Assembly: GCA_038207565.1 (NCBI GenBank)
Contig: JBBQZQ010000006.1
Location: 1 to 64,000 of the forward strand
Reading direction: 5' to 3'
DNA length: 64,000 nucleotides
Origin: JALZAI01 sp038207565
Lineage (GTDB): Bacteria; Actinomycetota; Actinomycetes; Mycobacteriales; Jatrophihabitantaceae
The position numbers and the translations under genes were made by a program. Positions 49,618-59,151 of this stretch are shown in pieces. The notes beneath the pieces were generated by a model. It saw nothing but the letters and a program-made list of their open reading frames with translations, was not told where the DNA came from and searched no databases. Numbering within the stretch: the first letter of the stretch is position 1; every line of letters starts with the position of its first letter.

Positions 49618-50592
49618 TCAGCGTGAATCGACCGCGGTGACGATGTCGGCTGCCGCCTGGTCGGGAGTCAGCTCGCCGGTGAGCACGCGCTGCTCGGCTG
49701 CGCGCACCGCGGCGCGCAGGTGCGTGTCGTCCAGGCGCGACAGCAACCGGTCGCGCACGAGGGCCCGGGTCCATTCGACGAGTTGGCGGCGCCGCTGGGC
49801 ATCGAAGCCGCCGGTGTCACGCAGCCATTGCTCGTGCCGAAGGACGTGGTTCCAAAGCCGGTCGAGATCGGTGTTCTCCAGTGCGCTGCACGTGACGACC
49901 GGCGTCTGCCAGTCCTCGGCCGCTCCGCGCAGCAGGCGCAGTGCGCCTGACAGCTCGCGGGCCGCGCGGCGCGACGGGTCCGCATGCTCGCCGTCGGCCT
50001 TGTTCACCCCGATCACGTCGGCCAGTTCGAGGATGCCGCGCTTCATGCCCTGCAGCTGGTCACCGGTGCGCGCGAGTGTCAGGAACACGAAAGTGTCGAC
50101 CATGTCGGCCACGACGTACTCCGACTGTCCGACACCGACGGTCTCGACGAGCACCGTGTCGTAACCGGCGGCCTCCATCACCAGCATCGTCTCGCGGGTG
50201 GCCTTCGCGACGCCGCCGAGCGTGCCCGCGCTCGGTGACGGTCGGACGAATGCGCGCTCGTCCGCGGCGAGGCGGGTCATCCGCGTCTTGTCGCCCAGGA
50301 TCGACCCGCCGGTCCGCCCGCTGGACGGGTCGACGGCCAGCACCGCGATGCGGTGGTCCTCGGCGATCAGGTTCACGCCGAGCTGGTCGATGAAGGTCGA
50401 CTTGCCGACCCCGGGCACGCCGGTGATCCCGACCCGGCGCGCGTGACCGGTGTGCGGCACCAACTCGACGAGCAGCTGCTGCGCCCGCTCGCGGTGGTCG
50501 GTGCGGCGGGACTCGACGAGCGTGATCGCCCGTGCGATTGCGGCCCGCTTGCCCGCGCGGACGTCCTTCGCCAGGTCGGCGACGGGAGTCAT
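49618..50592 (-). CDS. meaB: Methylmalonyl-CoA mutase-associated GTPase MeaB
   Basis: A 324-residue G3E-type GTPase. RVGITGVPGVGKSTFIDQLG is Walker A, AVLAVDPSSGRTGGSILGDK and RMTRLAADERAFVRPSPSAG are switch regions, VLVETVGVGQSE the Walker B-type motif, and ADVIGVNKADGE the base-specificity motif. It protects and reactivates the B12-dependent mutase. Its ATG overlaps the mutB stop, placing it third in the mutA-mutB-meaB operon. Confidence 0.95.
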   Translation of the reverse strand: MTPVADLAKDVRAGKRAAIARAITLVESRRTDHRERAQQLLVELVPHTGHARRVGITGVPGVGKSTFIDQLGVNLIAEDHRIAVLAVDPSSGRTGGSILGDKTRMTRLAADERAFVRPSPSAGTLGGVAKATRETMLVMEAAGYDTVLVETVGVGQSEYVVADMVDTFVFLTLARTGDQLQGMKRGILELADVIGVNKADGEHADPSRRAARELSGALRLLRGAAEDWQTPVVTCSALENTDLDRLWNHVLRHEQWLRDTGGFDAQRRRQLVEWTRALVRDRLLSRLDDTHLRAAVRAAEQRVLTGELTPDQAAADIVTAVDSR

Positions 50593-52820
50593 CCGGTGTG
50601 CGAGAGCTGCTCGTTGAGCTTGTGCAGCATCTCGACCGCGGACTCTGCGATGACGGTGCCCGGTCCGAAGATCGCGGCGGCGCCGGCTTCACGCAGCGCG
50701 GCATAGTCCTGCGGCGGGATGACGCCACCGACGACGATCATGATATCCGGACGGTCCTGTGCCGCGAGCTCGCCGCGCAGTTCGGGGACGAGGGTGAGGT
50801 GCCCGGCCGCGAGGGAGTTGACCCCGACGATGTGGACGTCCGCCTCGACCGCCTGCCGAGCGACCTCGGCCGGCGTCTGGAAGAGCGGGCCGACGTCGAC
50901 GTCGAAGCCGAGGTCGGCGAACGCGGTTGCGAGCACCTTCTGTCCCCGGTCGTGGCCGTCCTGGCCCATCTTGGCGACGAGGATGCGTGGGCGTCGGCCC
51001 TGCGCGTCGGCGAAGGCCGAACTGGCCGCGCGCGCCTCGTCGATCACGTCCACCCTGCCGGACTCCTCCCGGTAGACCCCCGAGATCGTCCGGATGGTCG
51101 CCGAATGCCGACCGTATACCGCCTCGAGGGCGTCGGAGATCTCGCCGACCGTCGCCTTCGCGCGTGCCGCGTCGATCGCCAGCTTCAGCAAGTTGTGCTC
51201 GAGACCGGGGCCTTTCCCCTGCGCTGCGTTCGTGAGCGCGGCAAGCGTGGAGCGCACCGCGGCCGCGTTGCGTTCCGCGCGCAACCGCTCCAGCTTCTCG
51301 GCCTGGCCCTTGCGGACACCGGCATTGTCGATCTTGAGGACGTCGAGGTCATCCTCCTGGGCGAGGCGGTACTTGTTCACGCCGATGACCGGCTGGCGTC
51401 CGGAGTCGATGCGGGCCTGGGTGCGCGCCGCGGCCTCCTCGATACGCAGCTTGGGCAGACCCTGGTCGATGGCCGCAGCCATGCCGCCTGCCTGCTCGAC
51501 CTCCTCGATGTTCGCCCACGCGCGGCGCGCGAGGTCGTAGGTCAGCTTCTCGACGTAATACGAGCCGCCCCACGGATCGATGACGCGGGTCGTGCCGGAC
51601 TCCTGTTGCAGCACCAGTTGGGTGTTGCGGGCGATCCGTGCCGAGAACTCCGACGGCAGGGCGAGCGCCTCGTCCAGTGCGTTGGTGTGCAGCGACTGGG
51701 TGTGTCCCTGCGTGGCGGCCATCGCCTCGACGCAGGTCCGGATGACGTTGTTGAACACGTCCTGCGCGGTCAGTGACCAGCCGCTGGTCTGCGAGTGCGT
51801 GCGCAGCGACAGCGACTTGTCGTTGTTCGGGTCGAACTGCTTCACCAGCTTCGCCCAGAGCAACCGCGCCGCGCGCAGCTTCGCGACCTCCATGAAGAAG
51901 TTCGTTCCGATGGCCCAGAAGAACGACAGCCGCGGCGCGAACACATCCACGTCGAGGCCGGCCGCGATGCCGGCGCGGAGGTACTCGACACCGTCGGCGA
52001 GGGTGTAGGCGAGCTCCAGATCGGCCGTCGCGCCGGCCTCCTGGATGTGATAACCGGAGATCGAGATGGAGTTGAATCGCGGCATCCGCTGCGAGGTGTA
52101 CTCGAAGATGTCGCTGATGATCCGCATCGACGGCGCCGGCGGGTAGATGTAGGTGTTGCGGACCATGAACTCCTTGAGGATGTCGTTCTGGATCGTCCCG
52201 GTGAGCTGCTCGGGAGCCACACCTTGCTCCTCAGCAGCGACGACGTAGAGCGCGAGGACGGGCAGCACGGCGCCGTTCATGGTCATCGACACGCTCATCC
52301 GGTCGAGCGGGATGCCGTCGAAGAGCTGGCGCATGTCATAGATCGAATCGATGGCAACACCGGCCATGCCGACGTCACCGGTCACCCGCGGGTTGTCGCT
52401 GTCGTAGCCGCGGTGTGTGGGCAGGTCGAAGGCGATGGACAGACCCTTCTGGCCCATCGCGAGATTGCGCCGGTAGAACGCATTCGAGTCGGCTGCGGTC
52501 GAGAACCCGGCGTACTGCCGGATCGTCCACGGCTGGTTGAGGTACATCGTCGGGTACGGCCCGCGCAGGTACGGCGCGATGCCCGGATAGGTGTCGAGGA
52601 AGTCCAGTCCCGCCAGGTCGGAGGCGGTGTAGAGCGTCGGGACGGTGATGCCCTCCGGGGTCTCCCAATCGGCACTCTGCCCCGGCTGTCGGCCACCGTC
52701 TTGACCCCGTCGGCCGCCGTCTTGGCCCCGTCGGCCGCCGTCTTGGCCCCGGAGCAGGGTCTGCCGCGGCGTGTCGCCCTGCTGGGGGGCCAACTCTGCA
52801 GAGCCGAAGTCGGGGATCAT
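50589..52820 (-). CDS. mutB: Methylmalonyl-CoA mutase, large (B12-binding) subunit
   Basis: A 743-residue enzyme. TIM barrel: PTMYLNQPWTIRQYAGFSTA, GLSIAFDLPTHRGYDSDNPR, MSVSMTMNGAVLPVLALYVV, FNSISISGYHIQEAGATADL. C-terminal B12 domain: ILVAKMGQDGHDRGQKVLAT with the cobalt-ligand His (DxHxxG), then VGVNSLAAGH. It interconverts methylmalonyl-CoA and succinyl-CoA with adenosylcobalamin. The N-terminus (about residues 25-48) carries a 7-residue repeat GRRGQDG absent from the family. It overlaps both mutA and meaB by 4 bp. Confidence 0.97.
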   Translation of the reverse strand: MIPDFGSAELAPQQGDTPRQTLLRGQDGGRRGQDGGRRGQDGGRQPGQSADWETPEGITVPTLYTASDLAGLDFLDTYPGIAPYLRGPYPTMYLNQPWTIRQYAGFSTAADSNAFYRRNLAMGQKGLSIAFDLPTHRGYDSDNPRVTGDVGMAGVAIDSIYDMRQLFDGIPLDRMSVSMTMNGAVLPVLALYVVAAEEQGVAPEQLTGTIQNDILKEFMVRNTYIYPPAPSMRIISDIFEYTSQRMPRFNSISISGYHIQEAGATADLELAYTLADGVEYLRAGIAAGLDVDVFAPRLSFFWAIGTNFFMEVAKLRAARLLWAKLVKQFDPNNDKSLSLRTHSQTSGWSLTAQDVFNNVIRTCVEAMAATQGHTQSLHTNALDEALALPSEFSARIARNTQLVLQQESGTTRVIDPWGGSYYVEKLTYDLARRAWANIEEVEQAGGMAAAIDQGLPKLRIEEAAARTQARIDSGRQPVIGVNKYRLAQEDDLDVLKIDNAGVRKGQAEKLERLRAERNAAAVRSTLAALTNAAQGKGPGLEHNLLKLAIDAARAKATVGEISDALEAVYGRHSATIRTISGVYREESGRVDVIDEARAASSAFADAQGRRPRILVAKMGQDGHDRGQKVLATAFADLGFDVDVGPLFQTPAEVARQAVEADVHIVGVNSLAAGHLTLVPELRGELAAQDRPDIMIVVGGVIPPQDYAALREAGAAAIFGPGTVIAESAVEMLHKLNEQLSHTG
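52696..52752. repeat. 21-bp in-frame repeat inside mutB, 2.7 copies
   Basis: Copies at 52696-52716 and 52717-52737 differ at one base; a partial third copy covers 52738-52752. Each encodes GRRGQDG in the mutB N-terminal linker. Since 21 bp is seven codons, copy change would not break the frame. Confidence 0.93.
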
Positions 52821-54664
52821 CGCGCGCCTGCCAGCACGTCGAGGGTCGTGCGCAGGACGTCGAGCGCGTCGCAACCGGCGAACAACGTGCCGTCCACACC
52901 ATCGAGGTCTTGCGTGCCCGCGAGCCAGAGATGCCGCGCCGACGACAGGGTCGAGATCGCGGCCGCAGCGTCGGCAGCGTAGATCTTGTCCGACGAGCAC
53001 AGGCAGGCGACGGAGGTCCCGCTGTCGGCGAACTCCTCCGGCGCGCCGGTGACGACGTGCAGCCCGCCGGCCCGGAACAGGTTGGTCGCGAAGGCGGTCC
53101 GTGCGCTATGCGCCGCGGCGGGCCCAAGCGTTGCCAGGAAGACGGTGGGACGCGGGTCGGCTGCCTCGGCGCGATCGCGCAACGCCTCGTACGGCTCGGC
53201 CCAGCGGTGCGTTTCGAGCCGGCCGCCGCCGACGCGGGTGGGAGCGGGATCGCGCACCACTGGCGCCTCGTCGGGGAACGCGAACTCGCTGACCCCGATG
53301 ATCGGGGCACGGCGGTGCGCGATGTCGTCGGCGCGGGCGTGGCGGGCAACCCCGATCAGCTCGTCGAGCAGCCCGCCGTCGAGTGCCTGTGCGGCGCCGC
53401 CGGCCCGCTCGATGGCGGTGAACTGCGCCCACGCCTCCCGTGCCAGGGCGTCGGTGAACGACTCGACGTACCAGGACCCTCCCGCAGCGTCGACGACCCG
53501 GGCCAGGCTCGATTCGTCGTGCAGCACCGCGTGGGTGTTGCGGGCGAGGCGGCGAGCGAGGTCGTCGGAGCGACCGAGCGCGATGTCGAACGGCAGCACG
53601 GTGATCGCGTCGGCACCACCGACCGCCGCGGCGAAGCAGGCGAGGGTCGTGCGCAGCATGTTCACCCAGGGATCGCGCCGGGTCATCATCGCCGCGGACG
53701 TCACCGCGTGCTGACGTTGTCCGCGGCGGCGGGACGAGGCGCCGGACAGCTCGGCGACCCGGTCCCAGATTCGCCGGGCGGCGCGCAGCTTGGCGATGGA
53801 GGCGAACTGATCGGCGGTGACGGCGATGCGGAACTCGACCGCGTCGAGCGCCTCGTCCACCGACAACCCGGCATCGGTCAAGGCGCGCAGGTAGGCGACC
53901 CCGACGGCAGTCGCGATGGCGAGTTCGAGCGCGTCTCCGGCGCCTGCTTCGTGATACACCAACGCGTCGACGGTGGCGATCCGCAGCCCCGGGTAGGGGT
54001 GGCCGCGCTCGGACAGTTCGCCCAGCAGGTCGAGATCGGCGTCGGCTCCGGTGCGCGCACCCAGTCCGAGCGGGTCCGCGCCGAACGTCCCGGTCAGCTC
54101 GGCGGGGGGCACGCCTCGGTCGACGGCGAGGTCCAGCAGTGCCGTACCCGCCTCCCGCGTCGCCGCGCCGGCGTCGAGCGCGATCGGCGCCAGGTCGAGG
54201 TGTACGCCCTCCAGCGCGGACGCTAGGTCGGCCACGGCAAGCCCGCCCTCCCCCACGACCAGCCACAGCGACGTCGCCCCGCCTTCGAGATCGGCGAGGG
54301 CGGCCGTCCGGACCCGCGCGACATCGGGATCGGCGAGCCGCTGCCGCACGTCCCACCCGCTCGCGGCAGCGCCGCCCGAGGTCGCTCCGCGGGTGAACGG
54401 AGCGGTGCCGGGCGCGGGGGGTTCCGGCGGTGCGTCAGCCGCGGTGTAGAGGGGAAGCAACCGAATGCCGTCGTAGGTTGTCGAGCCCAGCGCGGCGACC
54501 GGGTCATCGCCCTGGTGCCCACCGGACTTCGCGAGCACACCCGCTACCAGCGCACGCCACTGCTGGGCGGTGGCCGGCGGGAAGTCGGCGGCGAGGTCCA
54601 GCTCCTCGGGTTCCTCGGGCTTGGCGACCTCGGACTCCGTGACGGATTCCGGACGGTCGGACAT
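52817..54664 (-). CDS. mutA: Methylmalonyl-CoA mutase, small subunit
   Basis: A 615-residue partner of MutB with the same barrel but degenerate sites: WDVRQRLADPDVARVRTAAL, PGLRIATVDALVYHEAGAGD, ATAVGVAYLRALTDAGLSVD, QFASIAKLRAARRIWDRVAE. The C-terminal B12-like domain lacks the DxHxxG cobalt motif (VFLATLGPAAAHSARTAFAT), as normal for this subunit. ATG 54664 is chosen because the longer reading adds a non-homologous N-terminus. It overlaps mutB by 4 bp and heads the operon. Confidence 0.94.
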   Translation of the reverse strand: MSDRPESVTESEVAKPEEPEELDLAADFPPATAQQWRALVAGVLAKSGGHQGDDPVAALGSTTYDGIRLLPLYTAADAPPEPPAPGTAPFTRGATSGGAAASGWDVRQRLADPDVARVRTAALADLEGGATSLWLVVGEGGLAVADLASALEGVHLDLAPIALDAGAATREAGTALLDLAVDRGVPPAELTGTFGADPLGLGARTGADADLDLLGELSERGHPYPGLRIATVDALVYHEAGAGDALELAIATAVGVAYLRALTDAGLSVDEALDAVEFRIAVTADQFASIAKLRAARRIWDRVAELSGASSRRRGQRQHAVTSAAMMTRRDPWVNMLRTTLACFAAAVGGADAITVLPFDIALGRSDDLARRLARNTHAVLHDESSLARVVDAAGGSWYVESFTDALAREAWAQFTAIERAGGAAQALDGGLLDELIGVARHARADDIAHRRAPIIGVSEFAFPDEAPVVRDPAPTRVGGGRLETHRWAEPYEALRDRAEAADPRPTVFLATLGPAAAHSARTAFATNLFRAGGLHVVTGAPEEFADSGTSVACLCSSDKIYAADAAAAISTLSSARHLWLAGTQDLDGVDGTLFAGCDALDVLRTTLDVLAGAR

Positions 54665-54874
54665 GCAGCGAATCGTAGGACGAGTCGGCAATGTGGTCGT
54701 TCGCAAGGTGGCCGATCTCTCGCGGTGTGCTCCGCATGACCCGCCGTGGCCACTGGCCGGATTTGCCAATATCGGGGGCACATTTTCCACGATCTTGGAC
54801 AATAATCAGTGCTTACCCCAGGCCGTCGGCGGCGCTGCGGGTGCGGGGGTTCCGGCGGCGCCGCCGACACCGAC

Positions 54875-54904
54875 GGGGGACTGCGACCATCGTCGCGGTC
54901 CCCC
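54875..54904 (+). terminator. Strong hairpin in the mutA-PNP divergent region
   Basis: GGGGGACTGCGAC (54875-54887) pairs with GTCGCGGTCCCCC (54892-54904) around a CATC loop: 13 bp with one T-G wobble, followed by GGCTTT. It is terminator-shaped on the plus strand but no plus-strand gene ends before it; it could end a small RNA or insulate the PNP promoter from mutA-side transcription. Confidence 0.6.
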
Positions 54905-54928
54905 GGCTTTGACGCCGTACCTGCCGAC

Positions 54929-54942
54929 TACGATCCGCGGAC
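54929..54942 (+). promoter_or_regulatory. Leaderless-type -10 for the PNP operon
   Basis: TACGAT (54929-54934) fits TAnnnT and is 8 nt before the GTG at 54943; the same hexamer precedes the PucR gene. No Shine-Dalgarno is present. Confidence 0.45.
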
Positions 54943-55770
54943 GTGGCAGATCCCAGTCAAGGGCAGGAGGTCGGCCAGCACGCCGATCCGGCCGAACTGG
55001 CCCGTCGGGCAGCGGACGAGCTGCGCCGGCAGACCGGCGTCGACTCGCACGTCGTCGCGATCGTGCTCGGATCCGGTTGGGTCCCGGCTATCGACGCGCT
55101 CGGTAGCACAGTGGCCGAGGTGGTGGTGACCGCGCTGCCCGGCTTTCTGCCGCCCGCCGTGGCGGGGCACGCGGGTCGGATCCGCTCGCTGGACGTTGCG
55201 GGTGTGCCGGTGCTCGCGTTCCTCGGGCGCACCCACCTCTACGAGGGGCGCGGTGTCGAGCCGGTCGTCCATGGGGTTCGGGTCGCTGCAGCTGCGGGGT
55301 GTCGGACGATCGTGCTGACCAATGCGTGCGGCGGGCTGCGTCCTGGACTGGCCGTGGGCGACCCGGTGCTGCTGAGCGACCACCTCAACCTGACCGGACG
55401 GACACCCCTGGTCGGTGCCCGGTTCGTCGATCTCACCGACCTGTACTCGCGGCGCTTACGCACACTCGTTCGCGAGATCGACCCGTCCATCACCGAGGGT
55501 GTCTACGCACAGTTCCCGGGACCGCAGTACGAGACGCCGGCCGAGGTCCGCATGGCGGGGGTACTTGGAGCGGACCTGGTGGGGATGTCCACGGTGCTCG
55601 AGGCCGTTGCGGCACGCGCAGAGGGCTGCGAGGTGCTGGGCCTGTCCCTCGTCACGAACCTCGCCGCCGGACTGGGCGACCCGCTCGACCACGAGGACGT
55701 GCTGGCAGCCGGGCGGGCCTCCGCGGCGCGCATGGGCGCGTTGCTCGCACAGCTCGTCCCGCTGATATGA
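54943..55770 (+). CDS. punA: Purine-nucleoside phosphorylase
   Basis: A 275-residue trimeric-type PNP. VAIVLGSGWVPAIDAL (phosphate-binding loop GSGxG variant), LPGFLPPAVAGHAGRI, LTNACGGLRPGLAVGDPVLL, GVYAQFPGPQYETPAEVRMA (substrate loop) and GADLVGMSTVLEAVAARAEG (ribose Met/Ser) define it. It phosphorolyses inosine and guanosine to the base and ribose-1-phosphate. The GTG start follows a leaderless-type -10. Its stop overlaps the next ATG, and the phosphohexomutase further down could handle the pentose phosphate released. Confidence 0.95.
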   Translation: MADPSQGQEVGQHADPAELARRAADELRRQTGVDSHVVAIVLGSGWVPAIDALGSTVAEVVVTALPGFLPPAVAGHAGRIRSLDVAGVPVLAFLGRTHLYEGRGVEPVVHGVRVAAAAGCRTIVLTNACGGLRPGLAVGDPVLLSDHLNLTGRTPLVGARFVDLTDLYSRRLRTLVREIDPSITEGVYAQFPGPQYETPAEVRMAGVLGADLVGMSTVLEAVAARAEGCEVLGLSLVTNLAAGLGDPLDHEDVLAAGRASAARMGALLAQLVPLI

Positions 55771-56594
55771 CCGCTGATATGAACTCGGGTGGAATGTCGG
55801 ACCCCGCGCCGTCTGACGGCACTGTCCTGGTAACCGGGGCTGCCGGACGCATCGGATCGTCGCTGCGCGAGGCGTTGCCGAGGCTGGGCTGGACGGTGCG
55901 CGGAATCGACCGATCGGCCGCGGATGGCAGCGTCGTCGGTGACGTGAGGTCGCCCGCCGATCTCGACGGGGTCGTCGCAGGTGTCGATGCGATCGTGCAC
56001 CTGGCGGGCCAGCCGACCGAGGCGCCCTGGCCGGTTGTTCGCGCCGCCAACATCGAGGGCACTTTCCAGCTGTTCGAGGCCGCTCGCCGCCACGGCGTGC
56101 GGCGGGTCGTCTACGCCTCGTCCAACCACGCGGTCGGCTTCTGGCCGGTGTCGCCGGAGCAGCCGGCCGACATCGCCGCACGGCCGGACACGCTCTACGG
56201 CGTCAGCAAGGTGTTCGGTGAGGCGCTCGCGCGCTATTACGTCGACCGGTACGGCATGCAGGTCGCGTGCCTGCGCATCGGAACCTTCGCCGAACGTCCG
56301 CCCGACCTCCGCGCGCTCTCGACGTGGCTCTCCCCCGCCGACTGCGCCCGCTTGGTCGACGCGTGCCTGCGCTCGGACGTGCTGGGCTTCGCGCAGGTGT
56401 GGGGCGTCTCGGCGAACACGCGCCGGCTCTGGAGTCTCGACTGCGGGCATGTGCTCGGGTACTTCCCGATCGATGATGCCGAGGATTACGCCGCCGACCT
56501 GCCCTCGACCGTGCCGCTGCCCGGCGACCGGCACGTCGGCGGCGCCTTCACCTCGGCCGACTTCGGCATCGACGAAGTGGCGGGACGGGCGTGA
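55767..56594 (+). CDS. NAD(P)-dependent sugar dehydrogenase/epimerase (uronate dehydrogenase-like SDR)
   Basis: A 275-residue extended SDR. VLVTGAAGRIGSSLREALPR is the nucleotide-binding motif, DAIVHLAGQPTEAPW and NIEGTFQLFEAARRHGVRRV follow, and DTLYGVSKVFGEALARYYVD holds the YxxxK catalytic pair. It looks most like uronate dehydrogenases or NAD epimerases. ATG 55767 overlaps the PNP stop; ATGs at 55779 and 55794 are alternatives. GCTGATATGA is directly repeated at 55761 and 55773. It is coupled to the phosphohexomutase (GTGA). Confidence 0.86.
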   Translation: MTADMNSGGMSDPAPSDGTVLVTGAAGRIGSSLREALPRLGWTVRGIDRSAADGSVVGDVRSPADLDGVVAGVDAIVHLAGQPTEAPWPVVRAANIEGTFQLFEAARRHGVRRVVYASSNHAVGFWPVSPEQPADIAARPDTLYGVSKVFGEALARYYVDRYGMQVACLRIGTFAERPPDLRALSTWLSPADCARLVDACLRSDVLGFAQVWGVSANTRRLWSLDCGHVLGYFPIDDAEDYAADLPSTVPLPGDRHVGGAFTSADFGIDEVAGRA

Positions 56595-58171
56595 CCCCTC
56601 GCGATGAGGTCATCGCGTGGATCGCCGACGAGGTGGACCCTGCTGCCGCGACCGAGCTGCAGGCGCTGCTCGACGCGAACGACGACAAGAATCTCCTCGA
56701 TCGCTTCAGCGGGCCGCTCACGTTCGGCACCGCCGGCTTGCGCGGCCCCATGCGCGCCGGTCCGAACGGCATGAACCGCACGGTCGTTCGGCGCGCCGCT
56801 GCGGGGCTCGCGTCCTGGCTGCGCAGGCACGGCCGCGCCGGGCAGGCGGTCGTCGTCGGATACGACGCGCGGCACGGTTCGCGCGACTTCGCACGCGACT
56901 CGGCGGCGATCTTCGCCGCCGCGGGCTTCGACGCGCGGCTGCTGCCCGCGCCGCTGCCGACACCCGTGCTGGCCTTCGCGGTCCATCACCTCGCGGCGGC
57001 TGCGGGTGTGATGGTGACGGCGTCGCACAATCCGCCGCAGGACAACGGCTACAAGGTCTACGCGGCCGACGGCGCGCAAATCGTGCCGCCCATGGACCGT
57101 GAGATCGAGGACGCCATCCGCGCCGTGGGGTCCGCCCGGGACATCCCGCTCGATGCGACCACTGTGACCGTGCTGGACGAGTCGGTGGCCGCGGACTACG
57201 TGAGCGCAGTGGCCGGACTGGTGTCGGACGGGCCGCGCGAGCTGGATGTCGTCTACACCGCCATGCACGGTGTCGGCGCCGAAGTGCTGGGGCAGGTGTT
57301 TGCCGCTGCAGGATTCACCGCGCCCGAACCGGTCGTCGAGCAGGAGCATCCTGATCCGGATTTTCCCACCGTCGCCTTCCCCAACCCGGAGGAGCCCGGC
57401 GCACTCGATCTGGCCCTGGAACTGGCCCGCACGCGCGGCGCCGATCTGGTGATAGCGAACGATCCGGACGCCGACCGCTGCGCCTGCGCTGCGCCTGCGG
57501 CCGACGGTTCGTGGCACGCGCTCAGCGGTGACGAGGTCGGCGTGCTGCTAGCGGACGCCCTGCTGCGAAAGGGAGTTCGTGGAACCTACGCGACCACGAT
57601 TGTCTCCTCGTCCCTGCTGGCAGCGATGGCCGCCCGCCACGGCGTCGGGTACGCCGAGACGCTCACCGGGTTCAAGTGGATCTCACGTGCCGCGCCCGAT
57701 CTCGTGTACGGCTACGAGGAAGCACTGGGGTACGCCGTCGCCCCCGGCCTGGTGCGCGACAAGGACGGAATCAGCGCAGCGTTGCTCCTCGCGGAGTACG
57801 CGGCGCTGCTCAAGTCGGAGGGCTCGTCGCTCCCGATCCGGCTGGACGAGCTGGCCGCGGACTTCGGGCGCTACGCCACGGACCAGGTCTCCGTGCGTGT
57901 CGCGGATTTCGCCCTGATCGACGATGCGATGCGACGGCTGCGCGCGCAGCCACCTGCCGCGCTGCTCGGCGCGCCGGTGCAGGTCACCGATCTGCTTCCG
58001 GACGCCGACGTGCTGCGCCTGTCCTGGGACGGGGGGCGGGTCGTGATCCGCCCGTCCGGCACCGAGCCCAAACTCAAGGCCTACCTCGAGGTCGTCGACC
58101 CGGCCGGGTCGTCCGAGCGCACCTGCGAGCTGCTCACCCGGTTACGTGCCGAGGTAGGAGCGCTGCTCTGA
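56591..58171 (+). CDS. Phospho-sugar mutase (phosphomannomutase / phosphopentomutase-like)
   Basis: A 526-residue alpha-D-phosphohexomutase. FGTAGLRGPMRAGPNGMNRT starts the first domain, GVMVTASHNPPQDNGYKVYA carries the phospho-Ser (TASHNPP), LVIANDPDADRCACA the metal-binding DxDxD loop, GYEEALGYAV the sugar-binding loop, and VVIRPSGTEPKLKAYLEV the phosphate-binding loop. In actinomycetes this gene next to PNP and deoC genes is annotated pmmB; acting on ribose- or deoxyribose-1-phosphate is likely given the neighbours. GTG 56591 overlaps the SDR stop. Confidence 0.92.
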   Translation: MTPRDEVIAWIADEVDPAAATELQALLDANDDKNLLDRFSGPLTFGTAGLRGPMRAGPNGMNRTVVRRAAAGLASWLRRHGRAGQAVVVGYDARHGSRDFARDSAAIFAAAGFDARLLPAPLPTPVLAFAVHHLAAAAGVMVTASHNPPQDNGYKVYAADGAQIVPPMDREIEDAIRAVGSARDIPLDATTVTVLDESVAADYVSAVAGLVSDGPRELDVVYTAMHGVGAEVLGQVFAAAGFTAPEPVVEQEHPDPDFPTVAFPNPEEPGALDLALELARTRGADLVIANDPDADRCACAAPAADGSWHALSGDEVGVLLADALLRKGVRGTYATTIVSSSLLAAMAARHGVGYAETLTGFKWISRAAPDLVYGYEEALGYAVAPGLVRDKDGISAALLLAEYAALLKSEGSSLPIRLDELAADFGRYATDQVSVRVADFALIDDAMRRLRAQPPAALLGAPVQVTDLLPDADVLRLSWDGGRVVIRPSGTEPKLKAYLEVVDPAGSSERTCELLTRLRAEVGALL

Positions 58172-58200
58172 CGGCCGTCTACTTATCTCGGCGTCCGCGG

Positions 58201-58971
58201 TCACGCTCGCCAGGCGACCGCGACACCGATCGTGCGGAGCGCTGAGTCATCGAACTTCGCGTAGTGCGCGGTGAGCAGTGAGCCGCGCGAGGTGATCAGC
58301 GCCGCACCGTGGCGTTTGCCGCAGCTGTAGGCCAGGGAAACCCCCGCAACGGCGGGCGCGGTGCCGGTGACTGCGACGCACCGCGCCCCGTTCGCCAGTT
58401 CGAGCGCCCACGGTCGGGTCGCGTCCAGCCCCGGCGCGTCCGCGGGCAACGCAGCGCGCAGCGTGAGCTTCTGAGCCGTCGCCCACGGGCTCGTCAGGCA
58501 GAGCACGCCGGCCGCGTCCTCGCTCGCCACGAAGCACGGGTCGAGGATCTCATTCCCCCCGAAGCAACGGTACGCACCGCGTACCGGCGCGGCGACCGAC
58601 GACGTCCAGCAGGTGCCGGCCCTGGTACGGGTCACGGGCACCGACGGCGTGCCGTCGGCGTGGAAGGGCGTGAACACGCGTACGCGCGTCTTTACAATCG
58701 TCGGCGATGTCGTCTGCGCGCTCGGCTTCGGGGTCGTCGGCCCGGTCGCCGGTGTCGTCGACGGGGTCGTCGTTGCGTTCGACTTCGGGGTCGTCGCCGT
58801 GCTGCGCACCGGGGTGGTCACGTGGGGGGTGTGACGCGCAGCGGAGGCCGATGACTGGGGTACCTTCCCGGGCGTCCGCGTCGCCGTACGCGCGACGGTG
58901 GCGCTGCCACAGCCGGCGAGCAGAACCGTCCCCAGCACGATCCCGGCAGCCCGAAACAGTCGCGTCCTCAT
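58201..58971 (-). CDS. Putative lipoprotein, unknown function
   Basis: A 256-residue protein. RTRLFRAAGIVLGTVLLAGC is a lipoprotein signal with Cys21 (LLAGC lipobox). Residues 25-95 are a Thr/Pro/Ser-rich linker (TTTPSTTPATGPTTPKPS). The C-terminal domain has six Cys (TCWTS, YRCFGG, DPCF, LCL, ARCVAV, YSCGK), likely disulfide-bonded outside the cell. I do not recognise the fold. It is convergent with the phosphohexomutase gene. Confidence 0.78.
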   Translation of the reverse strand: MRTRLFRAAGIVLGTVLLAGCGSATVARTATRTPGKVPQSSASAARHTPHVTTPVRSTATTPKSNATTTPSTTPATGPTTPKPSAQTTSPTIVKTRVRVFTPFHADGTPSVPVTRTRAGTCWTSSVAAPVRGAYRCFGGNEILDPCFVASEDAAGVLCLTSPWATAQKLTLRAALPADAPGLDATRPWALELANGARCVAVTGTAPAVAGVSLAYSCGKRHGAALITSRGSLLTAHYAKFDDSALRTIGVAVAWRA

Positions 58972-59151
58972 GCCTACCGGGCCCCTCCAGGCTGCAGCCG
59001 GGGCTGCGAAAAATTGTGCGCTCGGCACAGATACGCACGGCCGCGCACAAAAGTTGCACGCCGCGCCGCAATCGTGATCGTGCGGTTACCAATTCGGTAT
59101 GCGGCGACCGATCCTTAGCTCCGGGTTTGGCCGGCCGAGGAAGATGGACAG

